From positions 434,001 through 498,000 of the forward strand of contig WTXI01000018.1 of assembly GCA_022376515.1 (NCBI GenBank): 64,000 bases of DNA, written 5' to 3'. Both the position numbers and the translations under genes were made by a program. Below, in pieces: positions 12,519 to 24,506 of this stretch (its first letter is position 1; every line of letters begins with the position of its first letter). The DNA is from Lactifluus volemus. Taxonomy: Eukaryota > Basidiomycota > Agaricomycetes > Russulales > Russulaceae. Under the pieces are notes generated by a model. It was not told the origin of the DNA. It searched no databases and saw only the letters and a list, made by a program, of their open reading frames with translations.

Positions 12519-13177
12519 GCAAAAGCAAAGATTGCTCCCACACCGGTCGACATGTCGTACGCAGCACTTTCCTAGTTCAGGTTCATCGCGAGAATTATAT
12601 ATAGACCCAAGAGTTTTACTGGCAGTCAATGATAATCTGGGATTCGAGCAGCGTCGTGTAACTTCAAAAGCTGGTTCCAGAGAGCTCTCTAGTGTACTGT
12701 CTTGTATTCATCATTCTACTCTGACTTGTCCCGACTCCCCTAAAGTGTCCACTCAATGATAGGAGCGTCAAAGAAAAATCCATCTACATTTTCTCCCAAT
12801 GCTCATCCAACCAGAGGCGATCGGTATACAAGGGAGTGATGGAAGCACGTCTTCCGCCACCCTTTGTGGATGGACTTCGCTATATGAGCTTGTTGCACAA
12901 AGGCGCTCGGAGTCTCCTACGGTTTTACACCTCCTGCCCCCTCCCATTTTCCCGCCTTGTTGAATGCATGCTAGCTTCGTCAGAGAACTTACCTAGCCAG
13001 GCATGGCAAGCTTGGACTTCCGCAACGTGGGCGGCAAATACCCGAAGAAAAACGGTTCGTTCTCCGGGACTCGAGCAACAGATCTTTCCTGCAGTTGAGG
13101 TTTAACCATTAGCACAGCTCCTCCCTGACCTGACCTGACGTTCGTGAGTCAGAAATCTCCGCGTTCCCTGTCTCGAG
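12519..13177. other. Intergenic; boundary between conserved block and inverted duplication
   Basis: Between the importin gene and the outer end of inverted-repeat arm 1. A minus-strand copy of nothing else in the window was noticed here, and no credible gene is seen. Confidence 0.4.
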
Positions 13178-13320
13178 CCACCTTGAGGAACGACGAAGTT
13201 AGTGCTCTGCTGAGATGTCTTTTTTTCTAGTTTACGTTTGTATACCACTGCATGTAGCTAATACAAAGAGACAGTCCTTGAGCTTGAAATATGGGACTAC
13301 AAAGTCCATTTAGACTCGGA

Positions 13321-16300
13321 TTAACTGTGACCATATACTGTAGTCCAATCCAAACCATGCACAAAGTTTGACAGATCTAACTGGGTATAATGTCTGCCCG
13401 CAATCCAAACAGTGTTAGATCTCTGAAGATACGGTCGATGAATCTGTGGTATCCATAAAAAAAGTTGCCCCTCATCCCCACACATCCAACCATCACGATT
13501 GATGGAAAGCTCGTCGGTAAAATAGATCTTCTCAATATCTCCTGTGCTGCCCTTAACGCGAATTGGGTGGTCTCGCGGGGCCGAGGCAATGGACTGCCTG
13601 TAAGTAACAGTAAGGGGTGATTCGGTAGATCCATTAGATGAACCTGCTACGCACTCTCCTGTTGTAACATCCCACATGCGAATCGTGTGATCATCTGAGG
13701 CCGAGATCATGTGCTGCCCATCTGAGGAGAATGCAACACAGTTGACAAAATTGGCATGTCCAGTGAGCGGGCCTGCCATGACTTCTCCCGTTGCGGCATC
13801 CCACACGCGAATTGTGGTATCGTACGAGGCTGAGGCGATGCGTTTCCCATCAGGTGAGAATGCAACAGACCTAATAGAACTGGTGTGTCCAGTAAACGGG
13901 TTTGCTACGGCCGCTCCTGTTTCACTATCCCACATTCGGATCGTGCAATCTTGCGAGGCTGATGCGATGCATTGCCCGTCTGGCGAGAATGCAACCGAAT
14001 TGACACCACCGGTGTGTCCGGTAATCGGGCCGACTACGACGTCTCCTGTTGTGGCGTCCCACACGCGAATTGTGAAATCACCTGAAGCCGATGCGATCCG
14101 TTGCCCGTCCGGCGAAAACGCAATAGAGAAGACAGGTTTGGTATGCCCAGTGAATAGACCCGCTACGACCTCTCCTGTTGTGACATCCCACACACGAACC
14201 ATGGAATCGTATGAGGCCGAGGCAATGTGTTGTCCATCCGGCGAGAACGCAACAAAGCTGAGCTCATCGGGGTGGTCAAACGGGCCCGCTACGACCTCTC
14301 CTGTTGTGGCATTCCAGATGCGAATCGTGGTATCCCCCGAGGCCGATGCAATGACCTGCCCATCGAGTGAAAATGCAATAGTAACGATCGGTTTGGTGTG
14401 TCCAGTGAACGGACCCGCTACGATCTCTCCCGTTGTTGCATCGAATATGCAAATTTTGCAGTCTGCAGAAGCCGACGCGATGCGCTGTCCGTCCGGAGAG
14501 AATGCTGCAGAAAAAATCGAATTGGTGTGGCCAGTAAACGGGCCAGCTACGAGACCTTGTGTTGCAGCATTCCAGATGCGAATCGTGAAATCTCCAGAGG
14601 CTGAGGCGATCCGCTGCCCGTCCGGAGAAAACGCAACAGAAAAGATGTTATCGATGTTTTGAGTAAATGGGCCCGCTACGACATCTCCTGTTGAGGCATC
14701 CCAAACACGAACCGTGAGATCTTGCGAGGCTGATGCGATGCGCTGGCCGTCTGGCGAGTATGCGACGGAGTAGACAGCTCCATTGTGCCCGGTAAATGGG
14801 CCCGCTACAAGCTGTCCCGTTGTGGCATCCCATACGCGAATCATCCAGTCATATGAAGCCGAGGCGATGTGCTGACCGTTTGGTGAGAAGGCAACAGACC
14901 TGACCCGGCCGGTGTGGCCAGTATACGGACTGGCTACGCCCTCTCCTGTTGCGGCATCCCACATGCGAATTGTGCAGTCGTTTGAGGCTGAGGCAATGCG
15001 CTGGCCATCCGGCGAGAATGCAACAGAATAGACCGCACCTGCGTGTCCTGTAAACGGACCCGCAATGACCTCTCCCGTTGCAGCATCCCACATGCAAATC
15101 GTGCGATCTTCCGAAGCTGAGGCAATGCGCCGACCATCTGGTGAGAATGCAACAGAATAAACCGCATGGGTGTGTCCAATAAACGGGTCCGCTACAACCT
15201 CTCCACTTGTGGCATCCCACATACGAATCGTGCAGTCATGTGAGGCCGAGGCGATGCGTCGCCCGTCTGGGGAGAATGCAACGGAGACAATCGCGCCAGT
15301 ATGTCCGATAAATTGGCCCACTATCCTTTCCCCCGTTATGGCATCCCACACACGAATCGTACGGTCTCGTGAGGCAGAGGCGATCCGCTGCCCGTCTGGA
15401 GAGAACGCAACAGAGTCGACTGATTCGATATGTGCCTGAATCTCCATTTCCAACGCCGGCCAATGAGACAACTGCCCGCGTTCCAGAGACAGTATTTGAG
15501 GGAATAGGTGAACGTAGTGCTTAGAAATATGAGAAGAGGATGGTGTGAAGGGCAATGCAGAGATATAGATATGCGGAGCGCTTCTTGCTATCGCCATCCC
15601 AAAATATCCCACAAATGCCGATGCATCATTCACCAATCCGAAAAACATCTCCGCCTCCGCTTCAGAAGGCTGACCTAATAGTCACTACATGCCATATTCA
15701 ACTATAGGGTGTACGTACCTTCCGCTGGTCAGACCGCAACCATATCTTCAGAGATGACAAGGCTCGCGCAGCAAAGCCCACACTGCTCTTGATGCTGAGC
15801 ACCTCCAGCCAAAATAGGAACTTTCGCTCGAACAGGGATCGAAGTTTCATGAAGAGGTCGTGTTCTAAAGCAAGGTGATTTAAATGGTCGCCCCAGAAAA
15901 GGCAGGCATATGATAGAGCTGGTGGGATATTTTTTGTGATTCGAGATTCCAAGTCGGGGACGTCACCGTTGGCGATATACGACGACTCGAGCTCACAGAT
16001 GTTGAACTTGAGATTATCCAGCATTAATCCAAGGCAGGAATGTGCTAACTGGTGGTGGGCTTCCCCAAGGTCGACATAAAACACGTCGCTCTTCTTATTC
16101 GTGAGAAAGTCGCGGAATGAGGTATGGAGAGGAACGATTGGACGCGCTTCATTGGCTGGAGTCACGTTACTCAGAAGCGAGCCAAGGTGACGAAGCATTT
16201 CGATAACGGGTTCAGAATCCTCCGGGTCATCGATGGGAGCACACCGTCTCAAGGCTACTAAGGATCGAAGGGAGAGAGGTTTGACGGAAGCAAAAAGTTG

Positions 16301-18880
16301 ACCCATCACCGAGCGAAATAGGACTTGTGCTTCATAAGGTTTGAAGTAACCTTCCAGAACTTCTTCGTATAACTTGTCCAACGGATCTTGTCTATTGAGA
16401 TCCCGAGAGTGTCCCAGTAGGCGCTGAACGCACTTTTTCTTGCTAAACCCAAAGGTAGCAGGAGGGCTATTTATGAACCCGCATGCGACAGCTGCCCACT
16501 GAAACACGCCCTCTGCCGCTTTTGCTAGTTTGATCCCGTGGTCTTTGAAAACTTCAGGAGGGAGCTCGTTCTCAATATACACGCAAATGTCTTGTTCCGT
16601 CCTGGCAGCCAGTGTCGCATCATCCATGTAGAGGGTGTGGACAGATAACGCTTTGGAAAATGCAGCCTCGACACTATCCTCCGGCCTTGAGGTGACCAGG
16701 ATGCGAAATTTTTGCGGGAGCTCGAACAGATTTTGAGAGAGAAATGCGTGTAGCCCATTTTTACCAGATGCATCTCCACTTTCATCCAACGCATCAATAA
16801 CGATAAGAATGGGGTCACGAACTTCCAGGCTCTTGAGCGGTTCAAGGAGGAGGGATTCGAAGAGTGTACGATAGTCTCGGGTACCACTAAGAGACGAATT
16901 ATCCTTCACAACTCTGCCGAGGGCTAGTTTGAAAGCAGGATTGCGATCGGAGAGATCGCGGGCAATTGTCGTGAAGAGCTGGTAAGCCTCGTCTTTGGAC
17001 TGTTCTTTTCGGAGGAAGGCGAAGTAAGAGCCGAGACCCTTGTTCTCGAATCGGCGAGCGACTTCGTGTGCAATCGATGACTTCCCTGTTCCTGCTTGGC
17101 CGAGGAGGACGAGCCCACGTTCGGATTCTGGATTCTCGACCCACTTGATGATGTAATCTAGGAAATCGACGCGTGTGCCAAGAAGACAGCGTTTCGTATT
17201 GCCGTGTCGCCAGCCTCCCTTGTAAGGCAATTCTCTGATTATTGCGCCGAATTCTGTGAGAGCGTTGTTAGATCGACGAACCGACGACGTTATGTCACTT
17301 ATTAATAAAATCACTCACCAACTTCTGATGCTTGGTTTGCTAGCTGTGAATTCAATCCAATGAGTCGAGAAACTCCTACTTGGTTGGAGTAGTATTACTG
17401 ACATTGGCCTGCATGTTACTCACATCGAGCTGTATTCCAAGCACAGCAATCTCTGTGGTGACAGCAGCACGCGCGAGGAAATCATCTCGCAGTCGGATGA
17501 GGGTCGTGCGATACTGTTCAATTTCTCCGTCGACTTGACCGAAGATATTCTTCCAAGTCCGCGTCCCTGCAACCCATATATTTGTGATCACCAACGAGAG
17601 ATCGACAGGACTTACCGACTTGTACATGCTTCGCATACAATTCGATAAATTTTCCAATTTCAGAGACGCACTGTAGCATCTCCTGTATGATTTTTGCTTG
17701 TCTAGACTCCGGCTTGATGCTCCTCAAAGCATCGGCATCTTTGGCAAACTCAAATGCATCGCGTATCGCTTCAAATAATGCCTGGACGTTGTCGTCACGC
17801 CCAACCTGCTGTAAGAAAGTCTAGCGGTGAGGTGAAATCAGTGTGAATGTTCCGTATACGCCCACTACGCAAGGTGACGCACGTCGGGAACCTTTGAGAG
17901 TAGACTCCATGCTAGGGATGCATAGGGATGCAACTGAGAAACCCGAGTTAGCTCAACAAAGGACGAGTGGAATGATATTGAGCATACTGCTGCGATTGGG
18001 CCGACAGTATCCATCACCCGCTTGATAACACCAACCGCACTGCTCCATGTTTCCATGGTATTTATAGCTTTCTCAGCGTTACGGAGGGCATCACCTGACA
18101 ACTCCGTCTGGTTGTCCGCGTCTGGTCGCAAAGTGGCAATCGTGATCGTTAAGACTGTGGCTGGCTCAGTTGGAGGACCATCAGTGCTGCTCAAAATAAT
18201 ATCAAGTTCTACATATAGGATGCTCAGCCAGATGGATAAGAATTATATGCAAAAGACGAACCATGTTGGGGTTCACAGACAACATCCTTCCGTCCAATAA
18301 GGGTGTCCTTATGCATCGTGCCTTTCGCAAAAAGAGATATTGTAATGGCGGAGAGTGGTTGTACAGCGCTTCAGGAGAGTCAGTTGTAAGTAGGAGTGAA
18401 AATACGAGATTTCCCACAAGGCTTCGATATTCTCATTCCATTCCACACGTTGTCCGACGCTCCGCACAGATCGTGTTTGCCATTTCCTCGGCCCGTCAGC
18501 CACAGTAACGTAGAATTGTCTTTTTCTCCCAAGGCGGGTCTTGATGCGGGGAAGATTGTGTGCATTGAGGACTGCCAGGAAAAAAAAGATGTAGTACTTA
18601 TCAGAGCAGTATCGCTAGGATACCTACCAGTCACATGGAACTGGAGCAGGGCCTGTTGTGTTTCGCTGACCTGAGCGCTATTCAAAGTCGGTTATGTGAG
18701 CAAATATTGTAATGAAATTGAAGGAGGTGATGTACCCCATTCCGGAGTTTTGAGGACTTGTGCTGTAGTGATTGTTAGCATCAACATCGGGCGGGGGAAC
18801 AGTTTGATTCACGTATTCCGAGTCTGGATCATCTGGGTGTGTCCTTGTGCGAGAGCGATGGTAGCTACAACGGTATTATG
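13321..18880 (-). CDS. NLR1: C2-like + NACHT + 14xWD40 STAND protein (fungal NLR-like)
   Basis: Multi-exon gene read right to left. 5' exons encode a Pro-rich leader (around 18750-18880), then a C2-like domain (VLNAHNLPRIKTRLGRKRQF, YVTVADGPRKWQTRSV, GQRVEWNENIEALW) at 18.6-18.3 kb, then helices (STDGPPTEPATVLTITIAT; DALRNAEKAINTMETWSSAV). The 538-codon exon 17314-15698 is the NACHT NTPase: P-loop GQAGTGKSSIA, Walker B ILIVIDALDESG, sensor RILVTSRPE. The last exon, to 13321, holds a linker and 14 WD40 repeats of about 43 residues (consensus SVAFSPDGQRIASAS-D-TIRVWD), plus a degenerate tail ending VYGHS. NACHT proteins oligomerise on ligand binding, and in fungi several control heterokaryon incompatibility or immunity; that function is inferred. 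The start codon is unresolved. The 5' end faces NLR2 across the spacer. Confidence 0.85.
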
Positions 18881-19140
18881 AGGACTGAGATACAGGAAAG
18901 AAAGAAGAGTCGAGCGATTGAGCCAACGAAGCGTCAAAGGAGGAGGGCGCAGTGGGCGTCGCCGAGTTGCCTTGTCCTGATTATGATCATGATACGCCTC
19001 TTACCCTTTTTGGTGGCCACTACTAGGTCGAGCGTGTAGACCCACCTTTATTATAGTAATTAACCCTGGGCATGGTCGTAACCAACACACACTATTAACC
19101 CGATCCCTCTTCTGCGAGCACGTTCAACTCTGGAGGGATC

Positions 19141-19698
19141 GTGCCCACGACTAGCCCTTTTGCGTTCCCCTTCTCTCCCAACGCCCCTACGACTTTTTCA
19201 TCGTCAAGTTTTAACCTTGGTGGCGTTGTCTCTTCATCGTCTCCCAATCCTGCGTTCACGCCCGTTCCAAATCCCGTTGGGTCGAACGGCCCGTCTGAGT
19301 TCACAACCACAGGTGCAAATGGCCTCGCGACCGTCCTTTTACTCTCCACCGTCACTTTGACCGTGACCGATGCGGCGTGCTCTACCCCTCTTGTCTTTAT
19401 CCCCCAACCAGCTCTCAGCTCTCCTCTGGCGTCGTCCCCCGCTGCATCTCCTTTCTTTCTCCCAGCCGCCTCGTCCGCCTCCCCGACCAACATTAACGCA
19501 CAGACTCCGTCGGCCGCCTCGGCATCGAGCTTTAGTATCATCGACCTCAACGTGCCTTCCTCCTTGACCCCCACTCCTGCTGCTGTGTTCTCCTTCAGCT
19601 CAGCGCCCGCCTCGAGTGTCACCCCAGCTCCCTCGCCCGCAAATGTCGCACCGCCGGCGAACTGCGACTTGTCATGCCAGCTTACCGCGAGCGTATGA
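19141..19698 (+). CDS. Ser/Pro/Thr-rich FG-like ORF, arm-1 copy (185 aa)
   Basis: Open reading frame MPTTSPFAFPFSPNAPTTF... of low complexity, with scattered FxF/FG-like motifs (PFAFPFSP, AAVFSFSSAPASS) reminiscent of disordered FG-nucleoporin segments. The arm-2 copy at 31127-31612 keeps the frame despite three length differences, all multiples of three. The opposite strand is also open over the same stretch (19095-19721) with Gly/Ala/Glu-rich composition, so the coding strand is not certain; the plus strand is preferred for its FG-like character. Function unknown. Confidence 0.4.
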   Translation: MPTTSPFAFPFSPNAPTTFSSSSFNLGGVVSSSSPNPAFTPVPNPVGSNGPSEFTTTGANGLATVLLLSTVTLTVTDAACSTPLVFIPQPALSSPLASSPAASPFFLPAASSASPTNINAQTPSAASASSFSIIDLNVPSSLTPTPAAVFSFSSAPASSVTPAPSPANVAPPANCDLSCQLTASV

Positions 19699-20025
19699 GG
19701 ACTTGACTGCCCTAAGGACAATACTCACTGTATCAATCTCTCCCATCTCATAGTTGTATTATAGCTAATGGTGGTTGTATTGACGATTTACCAATAATGC
19801 TCGAGTTGAATTAGACAATGCCGTCTGACATACCCTGGATAAATGTATTAGGTATCCTAAAAAAGAAAGGCGAGATGAGGCTGACTGTAAATACATAAAG
19901 GAAACAGTCAGTGAGATGAGCCTTCTCTCGTCGACATCGTCGTCTTAATCCAAGCACAAGCAGCACTGACAAGCATACATTTTAAAGTTTTCATTCTCGT
20001 ATTCATCCGCACCTCCTCCCGCGAC

Positions 20026-20199
20026 ATGTCCAAGTCCATGCATGGCTACGATCTCCGTTCCACGATTAAGAGGAGACCCGACAAGCGCCCCATGACTCGG
20101 AAGGGAAGCGGAAGCAAGGGTAGCTCGACCTGGGTCCAAAGCACAGATGGTTTGGAGCACCCTATGAGGCTAAGGGGAGAACGAGAAACACTTTTTTGA
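20026..20199 (+). CDS. Small basic ORF, arm-1 copy (57 aa), conserved between arms
   Basis: Starts MSKSMHGYDLRSTIKRRP and continues with a Lys/Arg-rich segment; stops at 20199. The arm-2 copy differs by an in-frame 6-bp deletion and few substitutions, mild evidence for coding constraint. It may be one exon of a gene shared with the Ser/Pro-rich ORF 300 bp upstream. Not recognised. Confidence 0.3.
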   Translation: MSKSMHGYDLRSTIKRRPDKRPMTRKGSGSKGSSTWVQSTDGLEHPMRLRGERETLF

Positions 20200-20549
20200 A
20201 CCAAAGTTTTAAATCGTCAAACATCAGTCGTAAAGTTAACCCATTGGACAAAGTTATGTATCTTGTTATCCATCCAGAACATTGATTTAGTATGACTACT
20301 TATAACGCTCCACACACTTTCCAGAATCATGGTGAGCAGGCATGGGCAGGAGGAGTGCCGATGCATTGGTGCATGAGCATTATAAACAGTCATGATCTAA
20401 ATATCGGTATCTTCATTCACTGAAATGACAGTTGATTTTGTGGCACTCCCCCCCTGCCCATCACGATTGTGATCGGTGTCGGGAGTGGCGAGGCGAGGGC
20501 AACAGTAGCGAGGTGTGAGGGTGAGGGTGTTGATGACCCAGAGACAGTG

Positions 20550-21435
20550 CGTGCCCGGGTCCGACCCACTCGGAAAGCGACATCCGATGAACTCAGCAAC
20601 CGATACCCAAAATACTTCCTCATCCCCATCCTCATCCCAGGCGAGCACACCCACCACGCCCACCCGGGACCCCCATATCTGCCCATTCGGCATTGTGGCA
20701 GCAACACCTGCCTACGCCCGCCGCCGCCGCCGACCCTGCCCCCGACCCGCCCAGTGCCCTCTTTGACCAAGCATGCAAATCTCAGTTGACCACTGGCATA
20801 ATTATAAGACAACTATGGACAAGACCGTGACTTGCATTATCAACTTTTTAATTTCCTAGCTCCTTAACACGACATCGCTCAGCAGTTCTAGTTCATTTTC
20901 AATCTTCAAACAGGTGGCATAGCTCCCCGAGTCATGCGTCATAACTTCATGTATCACGCTGAGGTAACGCTTACTTTTTTCGTGGTAGGTAAGTTAGTGT
21001 AATGTCCTCAAACAGTCCGGAAAATGACTAAGTTCGGTCCCCACTATGAGGTCCATTTCTGTCCAAAGATACATTGTCGAGCGTAATGACGCATTGATGT
21101 GGGTATCGATCTATCTATGTGTCTTACTGGGTCGCAACTCAAGGTGCAGTGACATCTTCACTACCGTACGCATCTCTGCCCACGACGTTCAGAGCGGTGC
21201 CCTCCTCATATACATAACCTTGTTTTTCCACGAATAACACACCAAAATCAAAACCAGCTGGTCCAACTTATAAGTGCTCCCATGGAACAACAAGTATGTA
21301 TTTCTATGTCCATAATGATACCATCGAAGATGATAGCTACTCGCGAAAGGTAATTCCGCCGTGGAAGTAGTTGTCATTGCCTTTGATGGTACACAAGTTC
21401 AATAGGATCCCACACACGACGAAAGTTCATCTGCT
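20550..21435. other. Spacer DNA between arms, no clear gene
   Basis: Begins with a Pro-rich, GC-rich stretch (20550-20770) then AT-richer DNA up to the HSP20 stop. Short frames on both strands lack recognisable content. Confidence 0.35.
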
Positions 21436-21994
21436 TCAAGCAATTGTAATCTTCTTTGGCTCTATTTCAGGCGTGGACCTCGGGAAGGCGATAGTCAAAA
21501 CGCCGTTCTCCATGGACGCTTTGATGTCCTCGCTCTGCATGCGTTTCGTCAGCACATCTATTCAATCAGTTTCTGAGTGACAAATTGACTCGCCTTGAGG
21601 CCATGTGGCAATGACAACCCCTCGCGAATTTCCCATAGCGGCGTTCGCGAATGACATAACCCTCATCGTTGCGCTCCGAATACACCTTGCTCTCCCCAGA
21701 AACGGTGAGAACATCATTGTGTACGTCGATTGACACGTCTTCTTTCTGCAAGCCAGGAAGTTCGAAGGCCACGTTGACATTATTGGTGTCCTTGTCGTGG
21801 TGAACGTCCATCCTGCGAGCCCGATGAGCTCATTGTACGGTACTGTGAAGCATTAAACAAACTTACCTGGGCCTGAAGGTGTCTACGCCCTGGCTATGGC
21901 GGATTGCTCGCGAGTTGAACGCCTCATCGAAGAAGCGATCAAGACCGGCAAAGTCGCTAAGAATGTCGTTGAAGTAACAGGTGGTGAGCGACAT
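21436..21994 (-). CDS. Small heat shock protein, HSP20/alpha-crystallin family
   Basis: ATP-independent holdase chaperone. Exon 1 starts at 21994 (MSLTTCYFNDILSDFAGLDR, then FFDEAFNSR) and ends FRPR at a gtaagt donor near 21868; exon 2 begins at about 21813 with MDVHHDKDTNNVNVAFELPG and continues with the alpha-crystallin core LQKEDVSIDVHNDVLTVSGE and RRYGKFARG. A lost G in a GGGG run near 21622 then shifts to the frame giving LSLPHGLK. A very short intron leads to EDIKASMENGVLTIAFP, the usual conserved C-terminal strand, and PKKITIA before the stop at 21436. About 150 aa, typical for fungal HSP20. The single frameshift may be a sequencing error. It is the only clear housekeeping-type gene between the NLR arms. 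Confidence 0.8.
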
Positions 21995-22622
21995 GTAGTA
22001 AAGAGGATGATCGTTAAGAATAAGTTTGTAAGTTGTTGAGATGAGCGAGTTCAAGTTCTTCTGTGCTTTTATACCTCTACTTTGCACTAGACCAGAGGGT
22101 ACTAGGAGGTTCTATGACCCTCCGCCTCGTTCTCGCAAATGACATTCTGACTACCCGCCACTTCCTTTTTCAGCGTCGAAGACAGTCGAACATTCTAGAT
22201 TGCTCTCTCCGCTACTCATTGCGCGAGTCAACGACTTTAACGACTTATTCATGCACTGTATACACGGCATTTGGAAGGTCTTGAAAACAGTGATGCTAGC
22301 TAGTAGACTGCAGGCAACTACCGCACACTCCGAGGGTGCTCTGAAGTGAGAAAATGACGTAAGCAGTCTCGCGCCTGGCGCCCGCGCAAACTTGAGGCCT
22401 TGAGATGCTACACAGAGTTGGCAGCACAGCGAGATGACGCTCCGGAAAAGCAAAGCAAGTCACGATCTCTTAATAGTACAACAACCACTGGGGACCCTAC
22501 CGTGGTACAGTAGGTACATGTCCAGTCGGGCATTTACAAACTTCATACATTAGTTACATTCTGGCCTTCGGGGGAAACTTGTGTGAGACGCCCCCATCAC
22601 TTCGGGAAGCCTGCCCGCTTTG
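21995..22622. other. Intergenic, HSP20 promoter side
   Basis: About 630 bp upstream of HSP20 and downstream of the dienelactone hydrolase stop. It should hold the HSP20 promoter; I did not identify a convincing heat shock element array by eye. Confidence 0.35.
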
Positions 22623-24030
22623 TTACAGATGTTTAATTAGCCACTCCACGGAGGCCTTAAACGCGGCTTCCCTGCCAGCCTTTTCCTTCGGGTTATTCTG
22701 TACCCGAGAACGTGGTGGCAAGAACGTCAGAGTAACAGAACAAACGTTAGAAAGATCAAAGAACACGCACCAGGTCACAGCGAACGGTAAATCCGTGGGT
22801 AGCTCCGGCCGAGTACGTGCGGTGGTACCCGGGTGCAAAGTTTGCAAATTTCTCATCGGCCAGATCCGCAAATGGTTTTGGGAACCTGGTATCGAATTCA
22901 CACGAATTGATGAGGAGAGGAACTTTGCTCTTCTCGATATAAACCTGCGATGCAATGTTCAGAAGAAGCATACAAGAGTGCCCATAGATACCGCACGTCT
23001 AAATCTTCATGCTTGAGGAAGGACGGGTGGCTAACGACTGACACGTGGAGAAGGTTGTCGAGAGCGAGGTCGAAGATGATGCGGGCTACTAACCCTCCCC
23101 CCCTACCGGATCACCCCCCCTACCGAATCACCCCAAATTTCTCGCCCATTCCTCGCTCAATCACCACAATTTTTCGCCTACAGTATCTAGTACCATGTGT
23201 TATCATATTCCATAAATTTTTTTGGTAGAAATCGTAGTGTGTGGCGAAATAAAATACAGTGTGTTTGTCACGCCTGCCTGTGTCGGAGTTTACAATATCT
23301 CCAAAATCGGATGCTTAGCGCTCGCAACAGCCAATCAGAGTCTGAAAAATGGCATGTGACATTGCGTGACTGATCCGGTAGGGGGGGGTGATCCGGTAGG
23401 GGGGGTGATCCGGTAGGGGGGAGGGTTAGTATAGTCAACGGCTTCACCATTGCGCCCTGGCAGTGCAGCTACGTGTATTGCGTCGTACCACCATAGCAGA
23501 AACCGGGACCGCCGTAGGTCGTGATGCCTTGCGCCTGGAGACCCTCGATAACTTTGCGCACACAAACCCCAGCTGGCTTCGGGGGATGTTTCGTGAGCCA
23601 CTGGTCACGGTCGAAACATTCTCCCTACAATGTTTGCTTCATGAGCGGAAGAGAAGGACAGGGAAATTACACGCGAATGACACACGGGGTTCAAGGCGTC
23701 CCCAGGTACAGGATCGCCTTTGAAGAGGTCTGGAATGTACTGTATACCTTGAAGCCGTTACGCGTCACGGGCAAAGTCGTCGGCAAGAAGCTGAAACGAG
23801 AACAAGTCAATAGAGAATGAACAAGGTTCATTGAGATTGACGTGCCAAATGATTCGGAAGTTCGATACCAAAGACGTCGGTCACATAGATAATGGCCTTA
23901 TTCTTTGGATAATCAGTTTTGGGAGTGGCGACGTAGGTCTTGATGCCATTGATCTCCTCATACGTCCCTTGGAAGGTGTCGGCAGCTGGAAGCTACATTG
24001 ACAAGATAGGGCAATTACCTTCAAGTTCGG
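22623..24030 (-). CDS. Dienelactone hydrolase family protein, with a MITE in an intron
   Basis: Alpha/beta hydrolase of the DLH family. Exons (right to left) give EEINGIKTYVATPKTDYPKN, IIYVTDVFGIELPNHLA, LLADDFARD, YIPDLFKGDPVPGDALNP, CFDRDQWLTKHPPKPAG, a nucleophile-elbow region GPGFCYG/ARIIFDLALDNL (Cys nucleophile as in DLH), VSVVSHPSFLKHEDLD, IEKSKVPLLINSCEFDTRFP, GYHRTYSAGATHGFTVRCDL (catalytic His in THGF) and EKAGREAAFKASVEWLIKHL with the stop at 22623. The intron after GFCYG contains a 341-bp TA-flanked MITE. An in-frame stop in the ARDA/GFK region near 23765 is not explained by a clean intron, so a local indel or decay is possible. The 5' end is uncertain. Substrate unknown. Confidence 0.7.
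23089..23429. mobile_element. MITE with TA target duplication and C-rich terminal inverted repeats
   Basis: 341 bp bounded by CTAACCCTCCCCCC...GGGGGGAGGGTTAG and flanked by TA (23087-23088 and 23430-23431). The terminal inverted repeat of about 35 bp carries repeated CCGGATCACCCCC-type motifs. No ORF of note. TA duplication and TIRs indicate a Tc1/mariner-type non-autonomous element. It lies at the 3' edge of a dienelactone hydrolase intron. Confidence 0.85.
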
Positions 24031-24506
24031 TTGGCGGACACCACAATTACGTCATAGGCTTGCATAAATTCACCATAGATCAGGAGTTCATACCGCTAAT
24101 GCAGTCTTTACATAAACTCATGCTATAGAATACTTTGAAGGAGAGGGAAGGGTAACGATAACGGTGGTTGATTCGGGGGGATATATAAGCAGAAATACCG
24201 CTGCGGAAGTACTTGATCATTATCGTTGAACCCGCCCGTCCTCGCCTACGTTCTCCTGGCTACAAGCGCGCGGTGGCTAGTGCGACGCGATCCTCTTAGG
24301 GGTATTTTTGTCTCCGAGTCCTTCCCCGATCTTTGTTCGTTCGTTCGTTCTCCACTTTATTGCTTTTAAACATCACTTTTTTTTTTGTATGCTAGCACTG
24401 CATGTATATATATACTAACTGTCATTTAGGGCAGGAATCACTATATAGCACACCGGGTACTCTACTCCATCCATCCAGTCCATCACCGGTTGGTAATGCC
24501 GTGTAT

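Larger units (their letters stand above)
13178..20549 (+). repeat. Arm 1 of a giant inverted duplication (partner 28128-37574)
   Basis: The reverse complement of this segment aligns with 28128-37574. The outer end is at about 13178 (sequence gccaccttgaggaacgac), matching 37574; the inner end is at about 20549 (gagacagtg), matching 28128. It contains the NLR1 gene, a Ser/Pro-rich ORF and a 57-aa ORF. About 160 bp at 20225-20388 is absent from arm 2. Differences are scattered substitutions and mostly in-frame indels, with the WD40 array far more diverged than the rest. Confidence 0.9.

Noticed and set aside
13709..14662. 317-codon plus-strand frame opposite the NLR1 WD40 array
   Set aside because: It is a periodic shadow of the WD repeat DNA (repeating CPSGENAT-type units) and similar shadows occur opposite NLR2.
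20469..20789. Pro-rich 106-codon frame near the inner end of arm 1
   Set aside because: It crosses the arm boundary, so its first third is repeat DNA, and no copy or motif supports coding.
23086..23430. CRISPR-like or tandem repeat array from the repeated CCGGATCACCCCC units
   Set aside because: The repeats are confined to the two inverted ends of a TA-flanked MITE; there are no regularly spaced unique spacers.
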